NCBI RefSeq assembly: GCF_041956535.1
Contig: NW_027192212.1
Span: 409,129 to 473,128 of the forward strand
Direction: 5' to 3'
Length of the DNA: 64,000 bases
Source: Calcarisporiella thermophila CBS 279.70
Taxonomy: Eukaryota > Calcarisporiellomycota
Shown here one piece after another: positions 31,661 to 43,412 of this stretch (the first letter of the stretch is position 1; each line of letters starts with the position of its first letter). Under the pieces are notes generated by a model. It was not told where the DNA came from. It searched no databases and saw only the letters and a program-made list of their open reading frames with translations. A program made the position numbers and the translations under genes.

Positions 31661-33616
31661 TTAACCATCAGGATACCTTGCCCTCAGTTCTGCACTTGGA
31701 ATATAGCGGAAAGTGTCGGGATCAAACCTTTCAAAGTAGGCCCCAATTTCCTCTTGTGCATACAACGGCCCGTCTTCTCCCGGCCGATTGCCTAAACCAT
31801 AATCGTCGTGGGCTTGGGTTGCTGACCCCAACGGGTAAGTTGGTGACCCCTGAGTTTCTGCGTCGTTGCAGAAGCGTACCACGATATTATCATGGGCCAC
31901 GTACCGAGAAGAGCCATCCTCGACAAACACGTTGTAAAAAGGTTGGTGGCGTCCGCGGGCAAGGGAAGTGTCCACTTGCATTTGTAAAATCCACTGTTCA
32001 GACGCACTACACTCTATAGGCAGAATCGAAGATAAGTAAATGTCGAGAGAGAGGGGGGGAGGGGGGCGGGAGGATAGGGGAGCTAGTCTTCCCATTGTGT
32101 TCAAAGATGACATTCTTACCTTCGTCCCATCCGTAGATCACAGCTGTATAGCCATACCGCCGATGGTCAAATATAGTGCCCACGCTATACAATTCACTCT
32201 TCTCTCGGCGTCTCTTTGCAACGATCTCTGGCTCACTCGAGTCCTCCTCAAGCACCCTTTCCAGCTCGTAAATTAGTATCCGCTCCTCTGGTCTATCCTC
32301 ACTCACATTGAGCTCTCGCATCCGCTCAAGCACATATTCCGCGTCTTCCGGGAAGCACTGCGAAGTCGCCACTACCCACGTTCTCAGTCGACCAAGGGGC
32401 GGGTTGTCCATTATGGCAAAGAGCTGCGTGAGCGCAGCATGCAGTGTGGTCGCCGGTAGGCCCAGGTTGGCATCCGGCAGCACTGCATTGTAGAGATTAA
32501 TAAGGCAGCGGTAGAAGATGGCGCGTGGCTCTGCCACGACAAAGTGATTTTGAGTAGTGGCAAGACCCATATCCCGCAGCATTTGCTGGCATTCGGCCAA
32601 GGTGTAGCAAATGCCACCCTGGAACACGTCTAGGAAACCGTTCTGGCGGTATCGCAAGAGAAAATGCTGAGGAAAATTGATGGCATCCACGTGCACCCCC
32701 ACTCGCTCCGCAATGGCCTGAAACAATATCGAGAGGGTGAGCGGCAGGCCAGTGTGGGACTTGAGGACTTGATCGATGTAGTTGTTGGCCACAGCATAGT
32801 AGTTCGCCACATTTCCTCGGAAGCCCTTCTTCTCGCAAAAATATCGCACAAGTGCATTAAATCGCGCATCCTCTTCCACGGTATCCACCTCCTCCTCACG
32901 GAATTCTTTTGCGAGCTCCTCAATCCTCTCGTCCACTTGGTGGGTTGTGCACTCGATGTTCCCGAATGACGCAATGAGCGCCATGCCATACCACACGGCT
33001 ATTTCTCTCTCGCCCTTTCTAAATGCTATCCACTGCTCTCTCACCTGTCTTCGCCTCATGTACCGGAGCGTTTTTCTCGCCCAGTACCGCTGCGAGAGTG
33101 GCGACTTGCTCCGGATGATTGTTTTGAGAATGTCTTCGGCCTCCAGTCCGAAATCACCAATTAGTTTGATATTGTGGTTGCGATGCAGCGAGGTACGTTC
33201 GATCTCCCGGAGGAGACAGAGAATGTCGCGGTCGATTTTTAAACGTCTGATAAAAACAGACTTGTATGAGGTTGAAGAAGTGTCCGGAAATTTAGTATTC
33301 CAAATTTTCCATCTAATATCGTAAGAAGAGAGCAATATAACTACTAAGAGGGAGAAGCCTATTATGCTGACGAAAATGATACACAGACCTCTTCTCGCAG
33401 AATCGCTTCCACAAGATATTCGAGTTACACTGCACTGACCATTCGCGAGAAACTCTGGAGAAGCGAGCAAGATCCAGGGGATCGTCGACGTGACGAAGAA
33501 TTTCTATTCATTCCAATTCACCAGTCAACCCACCCACTTGGAAATTAGAACAATGCCACCTAAACAAGAAGTACAAAAAGGTGACACGTACCGTATATAC
33601 AATCCGCTGGAAGCAT
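31661..33616 (-). CDS. F-box protein with SirB1-type and YccV/HspQ-like domains (FBXO21-like)
   Basis: Probable substrate adaptor of an SCF ubiquitin ligase. Four exons: 33592-33616, 33389-33503, 32120-33312 and 31661-32013, giving 561 residues. Exons 1-2 encode the F-box (MLPADCIYEILRHVDDPLDL, then ARFSRVSREW and NILWKRFCEKR). The middle is the transglutaminase-like SirB1 region (FNALVRYFCEKKGFRGN, LPLTLSILFQAIAERVGV, FLLRYRQNG, FVDVFQGG-like). The C-terminus is a YccV/HspQ hemimethylated-DNA-binding-like barrel (YSVGTIFDHRRYGYTAVIYG, then QPFYNVFVEDGSSRYVA and IVVRF). This three-domain order is that of animal and fungal FBXO21-type proteins. A longer unspliced ORF from 33470 would lose the F-box. 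Intron 2 has a GTCTGT donor, slightly atypical. Confidence 0.88.
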
Positions 33617-34082
33617 ACTGCGTTTCACTAGAATGCAGCTATTTGAGTTTGTTCGAATCTCGAATGTCATACACGCCAATGAAGGCCAAATGAAAGGAGT
33701 GCCGAAAAAATAAAATTCTCTATATATTGCATTTTGCCACATCCGCGATTACTACAGTTGGCCTTTTGCTGCGCCATCGTGACGTTCGCATTTTTTTTGT
33801 TTTGCGCGACGCGTTGATGAAGGATATATTGGGAAGAGTTTTTTATTATTTTTTGACAGGAGCAAAAAGGACAGGAATAAGTAGGGCAAAGAGAACGTCG
33901 ATCCGACCATCATTTGTTTACCATCTATTTCTTGCTATATCCATCATTATTTTCTATTGATAATACACTAGCTATTCCTTAATAATTGTTATTGTTATTC
34001 ACATTGCCAATGTTATATAATTCAATATCATTCATCGTTTCTATATAGTCCTTTGAGGCATCTTTAACTTATTTTTCATTCC
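33617..34082. other. Divergent promoter region
   Basis: 466 bp of AT-rich DNA between the F-box gene and the RasGEF gene. No clear motif. Confidence 0.5.
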
Positions 34083-37000
34083 ATGATTCCAAACTCATAC
34101 GAATCCACCACGCAGCGCATCTCCACACCCGATCCCTCCGAGACCTCATCTCCCACCACAGAGCGGCGTGATGGAAGTCCTCGCACTCCCAAACGGCAAA
34201 TCTGGACGGAGGCCCACAACTTGCGAACACGGCCTGCAACCTCAAATGCCGGACTAACCAAGACACAGCGTTTGATGTTGTTAGCTATGGGAGGAGGGGA
34301 GAGAAGTGAGGAGGAGGAAACCAAAGACGTCGAGGATTACATACGGTATATATCTATGATTCAGTGTGCGTAAGCTGATTTCTTAGCTTCATAATTTTTT
34401 TGCCACTTTTTCCAGGATGCGCGCACAATCGATGCCAAACAATCCCATGCATCCCACCCACACCGTCAATAAATTGGAGTCCATCTCGCGGCTTACCGTA
34501 ATGCGCTCCACCAGTGCTCCAATTGAAGAAGAATCCGGATACCCTAATGGCACTAATAGTAATGGAAAGCAGGAGCGAGCTCTTCCGCCGCCACTTCGGC
34601 GGGCTAATTCGCTCATTTCACAACGTACCGATCGCAGAGAGCTGGTAGCGCTGGCACGAGTGTTGGGATGGCCGGAGCCGCAGCCGGTGCCGCTCTGGGA
34701 AAGGAAAAGCATGTTCTTTGACTCGCTGGACGAGTCGATAAGGCAGGGAAGAGAGGGCACATCGGCTTTGATGAAGGAGAAGGAGTCAGCAGTGCAAGGG
34801 GAGCTGATATCGAGGCCGGCATCGGCCGCGAGTGGAGAGTTGGGCTGGGTTCTGCCCCCGCTCCCCGCCGACATATCCAAGTTTGACGAGGCCGATCTGT
34901 TTCGGTCAAACGTTTCGACCACTTCGGTGACCTCGGGAGTTTCCGCGTCATTGCCGGTCGAGGAGGAGAAAGCACCAACCTCAAAGGAGGCACCACCGCC
35001 TCTTCTCTTCTGTGACTACGATCCATCCATCTTCAACTACTTGAGCTCGGATGAGGATGAGCGGATCATCATCTGGGGGACGGTGGCGGGAGATGGTGTG
35101 TCTGCTTCTCCCATGCCGGGAGACGGCGTAGGTAAAGAGCAGACATCCGAGAAGGCGGAGGATGAGACAAGGAAACGAAAATCTCGCCACCGACGGAGCA
35201 TGATCGAAACGCTTACACGAGCAACCCAGCTGCTCTCCCTTGACAGATCCAAATCACGCCCTACTTCCCCTGAGCCATCCCCGGCCCCTTCCCCAGCGCC
35301 TTTTCACGCCCCAGCGGCCCAGCCAAAAAACTCGACGGAAGTGTCGCAGCGAGTGATCATGGCCGCCACTGTCGAGAAACTGGTGGAAAAACTCACCAGC
35401 AGCATCGACTACGCCTTCCTGACGGATTTCTTCTTGACCTACCGAACCTTTATTTCATCGGTTCAGCTGTGTAAACTGCTGATCCTGAGATTCCGATGGG
35501 CGCTCTTGGAGGATACCGAGGATCGAATGATTGCTCGTATACGGTATGTATTGATGCTTCTCCCCCCCTTATATTACGTGTTGCTCACCACGATGGGTGA
35601 ATAGTATTTTCGTTACTTTCCGCCACTGGCTGCTCAACTATTTTGTGCACGACTATATACCCTGCCGCGCATTGCGTCACACCCTCGTTGCCTACCTCAA
35701 CTCCATTGACTCGCACCCCTCCATTGCTCGCTCTCCACGTGACCAACGCATTGTCAAGAGTCTTCGCCGCATTCTCCGGCGGCTCAAAAAGATGTACTGC
35801 CGGCAACTGCCGCTTATGCCTGACACAGGGGAAAGTGGGGAGACGAGAAAGACCCTTTATGGCTCTCCGGGATTGCTGGCGCGAACTCCGACCGGCTCGG
35901 TGGGATCCAGCTCTCGTTCACACCTCCCCTCGTTACTCTACTCTGAGGGAAGCAGAAATAAGGGGGCTGTGGATAGCTCGTCCCCGGAGTCCGCCTTCAC
36001 CGGCCAAACTAGTGTCCTGACTGACGCGACTAAACTGACTAAATTAACGCCCACCTCCAACGAGGACCCTGGTATGGAGAGAAAAGAGGGTTTTTACGGC
36101 GGAGTGAGCGATGATGACTTGTCCGCGGGCGAATCGAGCGAGGACAATGAGGAGGACACGGACAGAGGGGAGCGAGTGGCAGGAGTAAGAAGAAAACGGG
36201 TTCTTGCGAGGCCGAGGCTTGCCACCGTGGAGCAATCCCCTCCCAACGAACCGTTCTGCAACCCTAGTGATGATCCGTTTGCGCCTCTGCCTAAGCTCTC
36301 CGCTAATGCCCCCGGTGTGAATAAGGAAGCGCTTGAAATGGAGGATCCAGCGCAACCCACTGTGAAACTTCGCCGGCGTGAAAAAGGGCCAGCTGATACT
36401 GGGCTGGAGCGCGATGAGGGTGCTGCGGGCGAGGCACAGCCTCCAAGACGTGGAAGGGCGCGCCCTCCCTTGCCAACCGAATTCTTCTCCTCTCCTACGC
36501 AATCGAAAGCCGACGAAACAGAAGAGTCACCCGGTGGGAGCGATGGCCAAGGCACCGTCTCCGATATTGGAGGGAGTGTTGACATGGGCCTCACGCCCTC
36601 ACCCCCCGCCAATACTAAGTTGAATTCGGGCCATGATCCTTTTGGGTTCCTATCGGACTCGGGTGTCGCGAACGGAGCCGGCTATCAACGACGCCGAGCA
36701 GCAGCCCAGCGACAACGAAGACGGAATCAGCACCACAAGCGGCCCCCGCTGCCCGCATTTAGTCCAGTGCAAACCAGAAACCCTGTTGGGGGAAGAGACG
36801 CCGGCAGAATATCCCTCCGGCAATCATCAGGCGGGAACGGTGGCGTGAAGGAGGAAGAATCGAATGGACTATTCGGGAATGCCCATTTCGCGCCCGAACT
36901 TTCCCCCTCTGCCCTCGAAGCGCAGCGGCACTGCCTTGCGCAGAGGGGGAGGGAGAGGAATACCGACCCTGATGATATCTTTGGGGAAGATGCGGCGACC

Positions 37001-38749
37001 ACCGTGTGCTCCAAGAGTTCCGGCTTCACTTTTCGAACGCGGGAGGAGTCGGATAAAGAGGAGCACGTCAGGAGTACAGACGAAACTCGGTCGTTGAACC
37101 AGCAAGAGCGGCCCAGCTCCACGGAGCAACAGTTGGAGCCGGCGACCATCCGACGGGCATCGACCTCAGCGGCATCCACCGGCGACGGAATCCAGTCCCT
37201 TCGCCGGCTGCCCAATGGCAGGGATTTGAGAAAAGCCAGGTCGATTCGCGATCTCATGCCCGCCCGTCGGAAGCGAGACTCGTATCACACCATTGATGGA
37301 GAGATGGAGTCCTTGTCCCTCTCTTCAAACCAACAGGCACAGAGTAGAACTGAGAACGAGGCGTCAATGAAGAATCGGAGACGGGGGAGTTTAAGAACTT
37401 TCAGGCGGAGCATGGTCGCCATGGTGACTGCGGTGGGTGGAGGAGGAGGAGGAGGAGGAGGAGGAGGAGGAGGTGGTGGTGGTGGTGGTGGTGGTGGTGG
37501 AACAACGGGTCAAGATCGCCCGAGTATGGACACATCTTCTGCGGCTTACTCCACGCGGTCAAAACCCGATGGGTCTCTTGCGGACTCTTCCTCCACATCC
37601 GTGAATGCCACCTACTCGACCGCAACCACCCCGCCTATCTCTGCCATGGCTTCGCCCGCGCACCGCTCGTTTATCCTCTTCTACCGCTCCGAGGCAATAG
37701 CCCAACAACTTTGCTTGATCGAGAGGGACGTGTTGTTGGAGGTGGAGTGGGAAGAGCTCGTTAACGTGGAGTGGACCAAGAAGAACGCGCACCAGCAGTC
37801 GTCCGTGAATGGGGACGATAGAGAGCGCACCCCTTCCAAGATGGGGACCTACCGGAAGCGGGATCGCCGCGGCGTGGAGCGGGTCATCGAGCGGTTCAAC
37901 TTGGCCTGCCAGTGGGTCGCGACGGAAATCGTGTGCACCCGCGCGCTTGAGGACCGGGTTCGTGTGGTGGAGAAATTCATTCGGATTGCGCAAAAGTGCC
38001 GCCTCTACTCGAACTTCTCCACCCTCACACAGATCCTGCTTGGGCTGCAGTCGCCGGCGGTGAGCCGACTGAAGAAGACGTGGGCCCAGGTGGGCGGGGC
38101 GGAGATGCGCGTGCTCAAGGAGTTGTCGGAATTCACCTCCCCGTTTCGAAACTGGAAGCACATGCGCGACTGCATGACCATGGTGGTCAACGAGTTCGGC
38201 GGCGCGTCGGCGGATGTTGAGATTCGGCTGCCGGGGGACAAGAGCTTGGCCAGAGGCAGCTCAGGCGGGCTGTTGGGCTGGATGTCGCCGCGCGCGCGAT
38301 CCGGAAGCCGTGCCGCGTTTGGCGGCTGTGTCCCGTTCCTAGGGCTTTACCTGTCCGATCTGGTGTTCAACTCGGAGCTTCCCGTGTACCTCGCCCCCAA
38401 ACAGCCCACCTCTCCCCACGCCGTCTCCCGGCCCCCACTGCCCCCCTCTCAACCTCGCCAGAAGAGGGGCCTGCTGCAGTCTCGGGCCCAAGCGGAGGCC
38501 CAGCTCGAGAACATTCTTAAGAGCGAGGCGGAGAGTGCCGAGGTGGGGCGATTGCTCCGGCAGCAGCCCCTCGTCAACTTCCACAAGCACCGTACCACCG
38601 CCACCATTATCAAGCGCGTGCTGACCTTTCAGAACTTGGCGCGGCGGTATCCCTTTGCCATCGAGCCCGGCCTTCACACCAGATGCGTCTATCTGAGGGC
38701 GTTCGACAAGGCGGAGATCGCGCGGATAAGTCGGACCATAGAAGATTAG
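34083..38749 (+). CDS. Ras guanine-nucleotide exchange factor (Cdc25 homology)
   Basis: Activates a Ras/Rap-type GTPase by nucleotide exchange. Three exons (34083-34345, 34416-35543, 35605-38749) give 1511 residues. The N-terminal half is disordered apart from short conserved-looking pieces. The RasGEF-N (REM) domain spans the exon 2/3 junction: ATVEKLVEKLTSSIDYAFLT, DFFLTYRTFISS, then IFVTFRHWLLNYFVHDYI. A long Ser/Arg/Glu linker with 22 consecutive glycines follows. The catalytic CDC25 domain fills the C-terminus: AIAQQLCLIERDVLLEVEWE, FNLACQWVATEIVC, KFIRIAQKCRLYSNFSTLTQ, ILLGLQSPAVSRLKKTW and VPFLGLYLSDLVF. No SH3 or kinase-like domain is present, so it is closer to Bud5/Lte1/Ste6-type layouts than to yeast Cdc25. 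The target GTPase is unknown. Confidence 0.88.
37436..37501 (+). repeat. In-frame GGA/GGT trinucleotide array (22 Gly codons)
   Basis: Within the RasGEF linker. A block of GGA repeats switches to a block of GGT repeats, 66 bp in all, coding for uninterrupted glycine. A slippage-prone site that would change linker length without shifting the frame. Confidence 0.9.
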
Positions 38750-39486
38750 ACTGCCAGGAACCCCTTGGTCATCTTCATCCCCCCCCCCCCCTCCTCCATC
38801 CCCCCTCCATTTTTCCGCTATTAATTTATGATTGCTCTCTTTTCTCTTCCTGGTATTCCATTCATATTTGCTTTATTTCTTCATTCGCCGTATTTTTTTC
38901 TTACCTCTAGTACTTTTCTCCCCCAATCTTAACCTTAGCCACATCCCTCTTACTCTCTCCTCTTCCCTTTTACCCTACTTGATTTTTGTGTGTCTTTTCT
39001 CTGAATTTCATTTAAGTTGGCTCTTCCTTTTTATAAAAAAAATAGAGAAGCCGCCCTCGTTTTCTATATTTTCATCCGTTGTTCTTTAAAGATAATCATG
39101 ATCAATATAGTATGTTTTATGAAGTCTAATCCACTCTATCGGATTTGTCGCTAATTCAAATACGGCGCCTTCCGTCAGAATATAGGCCTTGCTCCCCCAC
39201 CCGGCAAAATCTGGGTTGCTACCGCTTCTCTCATTGAGCTCTGTATGGACGAGACAAGTGCCAATGACACTAATACTCTAACGGTGATACAAAAGAAGAG
39301 ACAGGCACTTGTGCATTTTAATGAATAGGCAAAAGAATAAGAAGGACAAAAGCAGTCAAATAAAGAATGAGTGAATCTAGAAAAAGCAGAACAGCTACAA
39401 AAGATAAATTGAATTCCCTATATGGCATGACCGAGGTATATTTCCTTAAACAAACTCTAGACAATAGGATTTCTTATTATCCTGAA
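38750..39486. other. Convergent 3'-UTR spacer
   Basis: Contains a long C tract (38779-38790) and T-rich DNA. The right end (from about 39400) is the left edge of the triplicated segment described separately. No gene. Confidence 0.55.
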
Positions 39487-40695
39487 CTATGCATGACTCG
39501 AGGGTATTGGTAGATAGGAAGATGTCCGAGTGCTACGTCCTTTGCGGAGATGTCGCGCACAACACCTGATCAGCAATATCCCGAACAGGACGAGCACGAG
39601 GAGGCTTAACGTGAGCAGCCAGGCGAGACTTTGCTCGAGAACCGACTGCATGGAGCTCTGAAGGAAGTGAGATCGGTGCATATTGCGCTTGATGGCGACG
39701 ATGTATGAAAAGGTGGAGAAGCCGTTTCCAATGAACGTGTCCACATGCGCAAGTAGTTCGTTCTCAATCAGAGACAGACCATGCGCGCGCATCCATGACT
39801 CACGCGAGGCATTGGCAAATAAAGAGGGATTGTTGAGGCAAGCGTCGGAGCGGAGCAGCTCCTCGGCGTCGATAGTGTAGATTTGCGTTGGATAGCGCTT
39901 CTTCAGGTTGAGCACGGTCTCGTGGTCTCGATTGTCGGTGGCAATCAGAATCGGGGGATGCTTGCCGGCGGTGACGCGTTGGATGTGCTCGACGACGAGG
40001 TCGTAGGTCATGTCGCAGCGCCAGAGCGCCTTTAGTGGGCTGTGTCCGTGGATGGTCTCGCACTCCTTCGACTCCACCAAGGACACGTCTCTATTCCATG
40101 TGCGGAGATGGATCCCAATGCTCTCGTCGATCGGCCATGTCTTGCGCGCATGCTCCACACAGGCGCTGATCGGCTCCTTGTACACGAAAGAGGACAAGAT
40201 GTCGTGGGCATATTGCTGGAAGCGGCCCCCGATGATGAATACAAAGACTACGAGGCGAGGAAAGGTGTATTGCCAAAAGGCCTCGTGGGGAGTGTTGAGT
40301 ATCCGGATGGTCGAAGCCTCGTTGTTCCGGTTGGTAGCGTACGCCTCAGCGAGAGTCGAGACATCGATGGTTGCGTTTGGGGTCCCATCCAACATAAAGT
40401 CCATGGGCTCGAACAACTGCGACAGCCGCTGGTGATTAGGCTGCTGGCCGAAAATCGGTGGAAAGACAATACCGGGCGAGATGAGCTGTCGATGAGGAAG
40501 TGGGTTGAACATGGCCGCACCCACATGCAGGACCAGCTGGTTGTTGATATAGGCGAATGCAGGAATCTCCCATGTCAAGAGTCCTCCGGCGGGCGCCTGA
40601 CTGGAAAGAAGTAGCCGCACGGACAAGCCGGCAATGATAATAGTGGCAAAGACGATGGGAATAAAGAAGGTGACGAAGTGTGCCTTCCGAACCAT
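39487..40695 (-). CDS. Type II membrane glycosyltransferase-like protein (O-fucosyltransferase-like), copy 1
   Basis: 402 residues, intronless. An N-terminal signal anchor (FFIPIVFATIIIAGL) places the body in the secretory lumen. The motifs IGIHLRTWNRD and DTFIGNGFSTFSYIVAIKR resemble the H-x-R and D-x(5)-G/S-x(3) motifs of the O-fucosyltransferase (GT65/68/PF10250-like) superfamily. They carry the nucleotide-sugar-contacting Arg and the C-terminal Asp/Ser. Unusually, a second hydrophobic helix (WLLTLSLLVLVLFGILLI) near the C-terminus is followed by a basic tail. It is nearly identical to copy 3 (43413-44621), which indicates recent duplication or gene conversion. The family call rests on motifs only; another GT-B or GT-like family is possible. 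Confidence 0.6.
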   Translation of the reverse strand: MVRKAHFVTFFIPIVFATIIIAGLSVRLLLSSQAPAGGLLTWEIPAFAYINNQLVLHVGAAMFNPLPHRQLISPGIVFPPIFGQQPNHQRLSQLFEPMDFMLDGTPNATIDVSTLAEAYATNRNNEASTIRILNTPHEAFWQYTFPRLVVFVFIIGGRFQQYAHDILSSFVYKEPISACVEHARKTWPIDESIGIHLRTWNRDVSLVESKECETIHGHSPLKALWRCDMTYDLVVEHIQRVTAGKHPPILIATDNRDHETVLNLKKRYPTQIYTIDAEELLRSDACLNNPSLFANASRESWMRAHGLSLIENELLAHVDTFIGNGFSTFSYIVAIKRNMHRSHFLQSSMQSVLEQSLAWLLTLSLLVLVLFGILLIRCCARHLRKGRSTRTSSYLPIPSSHA

Positions 40696-41399
40696 GGTAT
40701 AGAATGAGCAGAGGAATGAAGAAGCTGGGTTGAAATAAACATAATTTTAGCTCCACGAGAGATGACCTCAGTCCAAACTACCGGGTCTGCGAGGGAATCA
40801 CGAGACATGAAGAGGGAGGGGAGGGCAGACCAGCCAAAATCAACATACTTGTTATAATGAATGCAGTCTTGATACTCCGCTCCCAATCGCCCCCCTTCGC
40901 GGCGTAATATTTAATTTCAATCTTTCAAGTGTATTGCTCTGTTGCACCACACGATTGCACCTTTGGCTCGCTTGTGTCCCATTGCGAGGGTAGTGCTAGC
41001 CTTTAGGACGGCTGCAATACCGGGCTAGAAGCAAGACCCTTCGAATAGGATTCTGGAAAGGCCGAGCTGAGCTTGGCCAATGCCAAGTAGTTCTTTAATT
41101 GTTCTTTTTTCCATCATCCATTATGCATGCTCTCTTGGCAGCTTAGCTCGTTTCGATCAGCCATCTTGCAAAGAATGAGCCAGATTCCATAGAGAATCCA
41201 CAGGAGTTTTGATTGTTATTTTTGGGGGTCAAACAATACGCAACCGTTCAGCTTCTCATCCTTCAGAACATTCGTCGGAAACCCACTCAGAATTCTGCTT
41301 TAATCCAGAATGTGTCTGGCAATGTACATTTAGGGTAAGACCTGGATTTAGATGAAACACATGAAAAGCAGTCACGGCCCATCCGCGTGCAACCTAAAT
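40696..41399. other. Upstream block of unit A
   Basis: Homologous by eye to 42311-42949 and 44622-45363 (shared ACTCCGCTCCCAATC, then the CTTGGCAGCTTAGCT region). It probably holds the promoter of copy 1. Frames here are not conserved among units. Confidence 0.5.
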
Positions 41400-41636
41400 T
41401 CTAGTCTCCAGCTCCGTCGGCAGTGACCCTACGTCCTCAGCCGTTGAGTCCTACTACCGCCCACTTGAACCCTTTGCGACTGCCCTCACCGAATTTACCA
41501 CGTTTCTCCACAGTCGCATCCTCGGTCGCACCACTCACCACATCGACCCTTCCATCTCCACCAATTTCTCGGCCGCGCGGCAGAAAGTAGAGCAAATCGG
41601 GCCACATTAAATCTAGCTTCGAAGGCATTCGTGAGC
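41400..41636 (-). pseudogene. MSH3: Relic of the last exon of MSH3 (unit A)
   Basis: Aligns by eye with the final MSH3 exon (TTTAATGTGGCCCGATTTGC against CTTAATGTGGCTCGACTTGC), continuing through the region equivalent to the ATPase-distal C-terminal helix. The splice acceptor CTAG-G has become CTAG-A, a small deletion in GCCGCGCGGCCGAG changes frame, and stops occur. It is isolated from the rest of the gene, so it cannot be expressed as MSH3. Confidence 0.8.
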
Positions 41637-41831
41637 CTTTTGTTATTTAACTGAAAAGAGAGCGAGATGGGGTATTAATTGTTAAGCAGAAGCACACAGA
41701 CGAAGACGAAAAATCAAAGAATTGACTAATTTAGAACTATCAGGACAGCTTAATAAAAATAGAACGAAAACCCTATTTGGCATGACCGCGGTATATTTCC
41801 ATAAAGGAGCTCAAGGTAATAGGACTGAATA

Positions 41832-42310
41832 TTAGCCTGAGCTAAAACCCGATGGTGTTGGTAGATAGAGAGAGTTCCGAGCGTCAAAACCTTTGCGGAG
41901 ACGTCGCATAAACCGCCTGAATAGCAATGTTCCCGATAGGACGAGCACGAGGAGGCTTAGCGGGAGCAGCAAGGCAAGACTTTGCTCGAGAACCAATTGG
42001 GTGTAGCTCTGCAGGAAGTAAGATCGGTGCATATTGTGCTTGATGGCGACGATGTATGAAATGGTGGAGAAGCCGTTTCCAACGAATGTGTTCACGTGCG
42101 CAAGCAACCCGTTCTCTACCAGCGAAAGACCGTGCACGTGCGTCCACGACTCACGCGAGGCATTGGCAAATAAAGAAGGGTCGTTGAGGCAAGCGTCGGA
42201 GCGGGGTAGCTCTTCGGCGTCGATGGTGAAGACTTGCGTTGGATAGCGCTTCTTCAGGTTAGCACGGTCTCGTGGTCTCGATTGTCGGTGGCAATCAGAA
42301 TCGGGTGCTG
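41832..42310 (-). pseudogene. Deletion-derived glycosyltransferase pseudogene (copy 2)
   Basis: Only the C-terminal third matches copies 1 and 3 (from about TIDAEEL through the C-terminal membrane helix, ending FSSG). Relative to them one base is missing near 42260 (AGGTT-AGCACGG instead of AGGTTGAGCACGG). The sequence then jumps at about 42305 from mid-gene directly into the 5' leader, removing roughly the first 650-700 bp of the coding region, with the membrane anchor and the HLR motif. The remaining 101-codon ORF (41832-42137) lacks its own start context. Non-functional as a transferase. Confidence 0.8.
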
Positions 42311-42949
42311 ATGAAGAAAGAGCGGGGGAATGGAGAAGCTAGATTGCACTGGAGAGGCTAGTGGCCCAACCAGGGGACATCACAGTGCGAGCGGTTGGAC
42401 CAGCGAGAGAGGCACGTGGGCAACAAAGCAAAGAGATGCTCAGCCGAAAACGATGAACCGTTTCTAATGAAATAATGAAAGAGATTTGGGTTGGCACTCC
42501 GCTCCCAATCTCATATTGTGTCAATAAATTCAACTTTGAGTATATTGCTCTGTCGCCCCCACCAGCCTCTCAACTCAACCGTTGCATGCTTGTGTTCCTC
42601 TGCCAAAAGAAGTGTGAGCCTGTTGGACGGTTACATCAAAGCACGGGACTCGAACTAAGGCCATTCGGATGGGACCATGGAGAGTGCAGCTGAGCTTGAC
42701 TTTTTTCTATCTTCCATTGTGCCTGCTCTATTGGCAGCTTAGCTAGCTTCGATCAACCATCTTGCACGGGGGACCAACGTGCACATTGAATCCGCAAGCT
42801 TTCCTGCGTTTTATTTTTGCTATCGATCCAAACGTTCGTCAAAACCCTATTTAATTCAGCTTATGTATAGAAATTTTCATAGAGTCAGCCCCACATTGGA
42901 CAAAACTATTGAAGAGCAGTCCCACCCGATCCTTGTGTAGCCTGACCTC
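42311..42949. other. Upstream block of unit B
   Basis: Equivalent of the promoter-side block of units A and C, more diverged. No coding frame. Confidence 0.5.
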
Positions 42950-43205
42950 CTTTACCGTCATCCAACTCCGTCGGCCTCGCCCTCCCGTCCTCAACCGCTG
43001 AAGTCTGCTGCACTCCACTCGAGCCCTCTGCGACCGCCTTCGTCGAATTTACCACGTCTCTCCACAGTCGCATCCTCGGCCGCACCGCCTACTCATTGCA
43101 CATCGACCCTTCCACTTCTAACTATTTCTCGGCAGCCTTCTCCTACTGCAGAGCGGGAAGAAGTGCAAATCGAGCCACATTAAACCTAACCTTGAGAGCA
43201 TTCGT
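42950..43205 (-). pseudogene. MSH3: Relic of the last exon of MSH3 (unit B)
   Basis: Matches the final MSH3 exon (CTCAAGGTTAGGTTTAATGTGGCTCG), but with in-frame TAG codons (CTGCAGTAGGAG, AAATAG) and small indels. As in unit A it stands alone next to the glycosyltransferase copy and marks the right border of the duplicated unit. Confidence 0.8.
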
Positions 43206-43412
43206 GAGTTTTTTTTATTTAAAAGAAAAGACAGAGGCATGGGGGTATTAATTATTAGACAGAAGCACAAAGGCAAAGACGAACAGTTAGAATTAACAAA
43301 TCAAGAGCTATCAAGACAGCTTAATAAAATTAGAACGAATTCCCTATTTGGCATGACCGCGGTATATTTCCATAAACAAACTCTAGACAATAGGATTTCT
43401 TATTATCCTGAA

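Noticed and set aside
33490-33693. Short plus ORF at the F-box gene start
   Set aside because: It is antisense to exons 1-2 of the F-box gene, which give a recognisable F-box.
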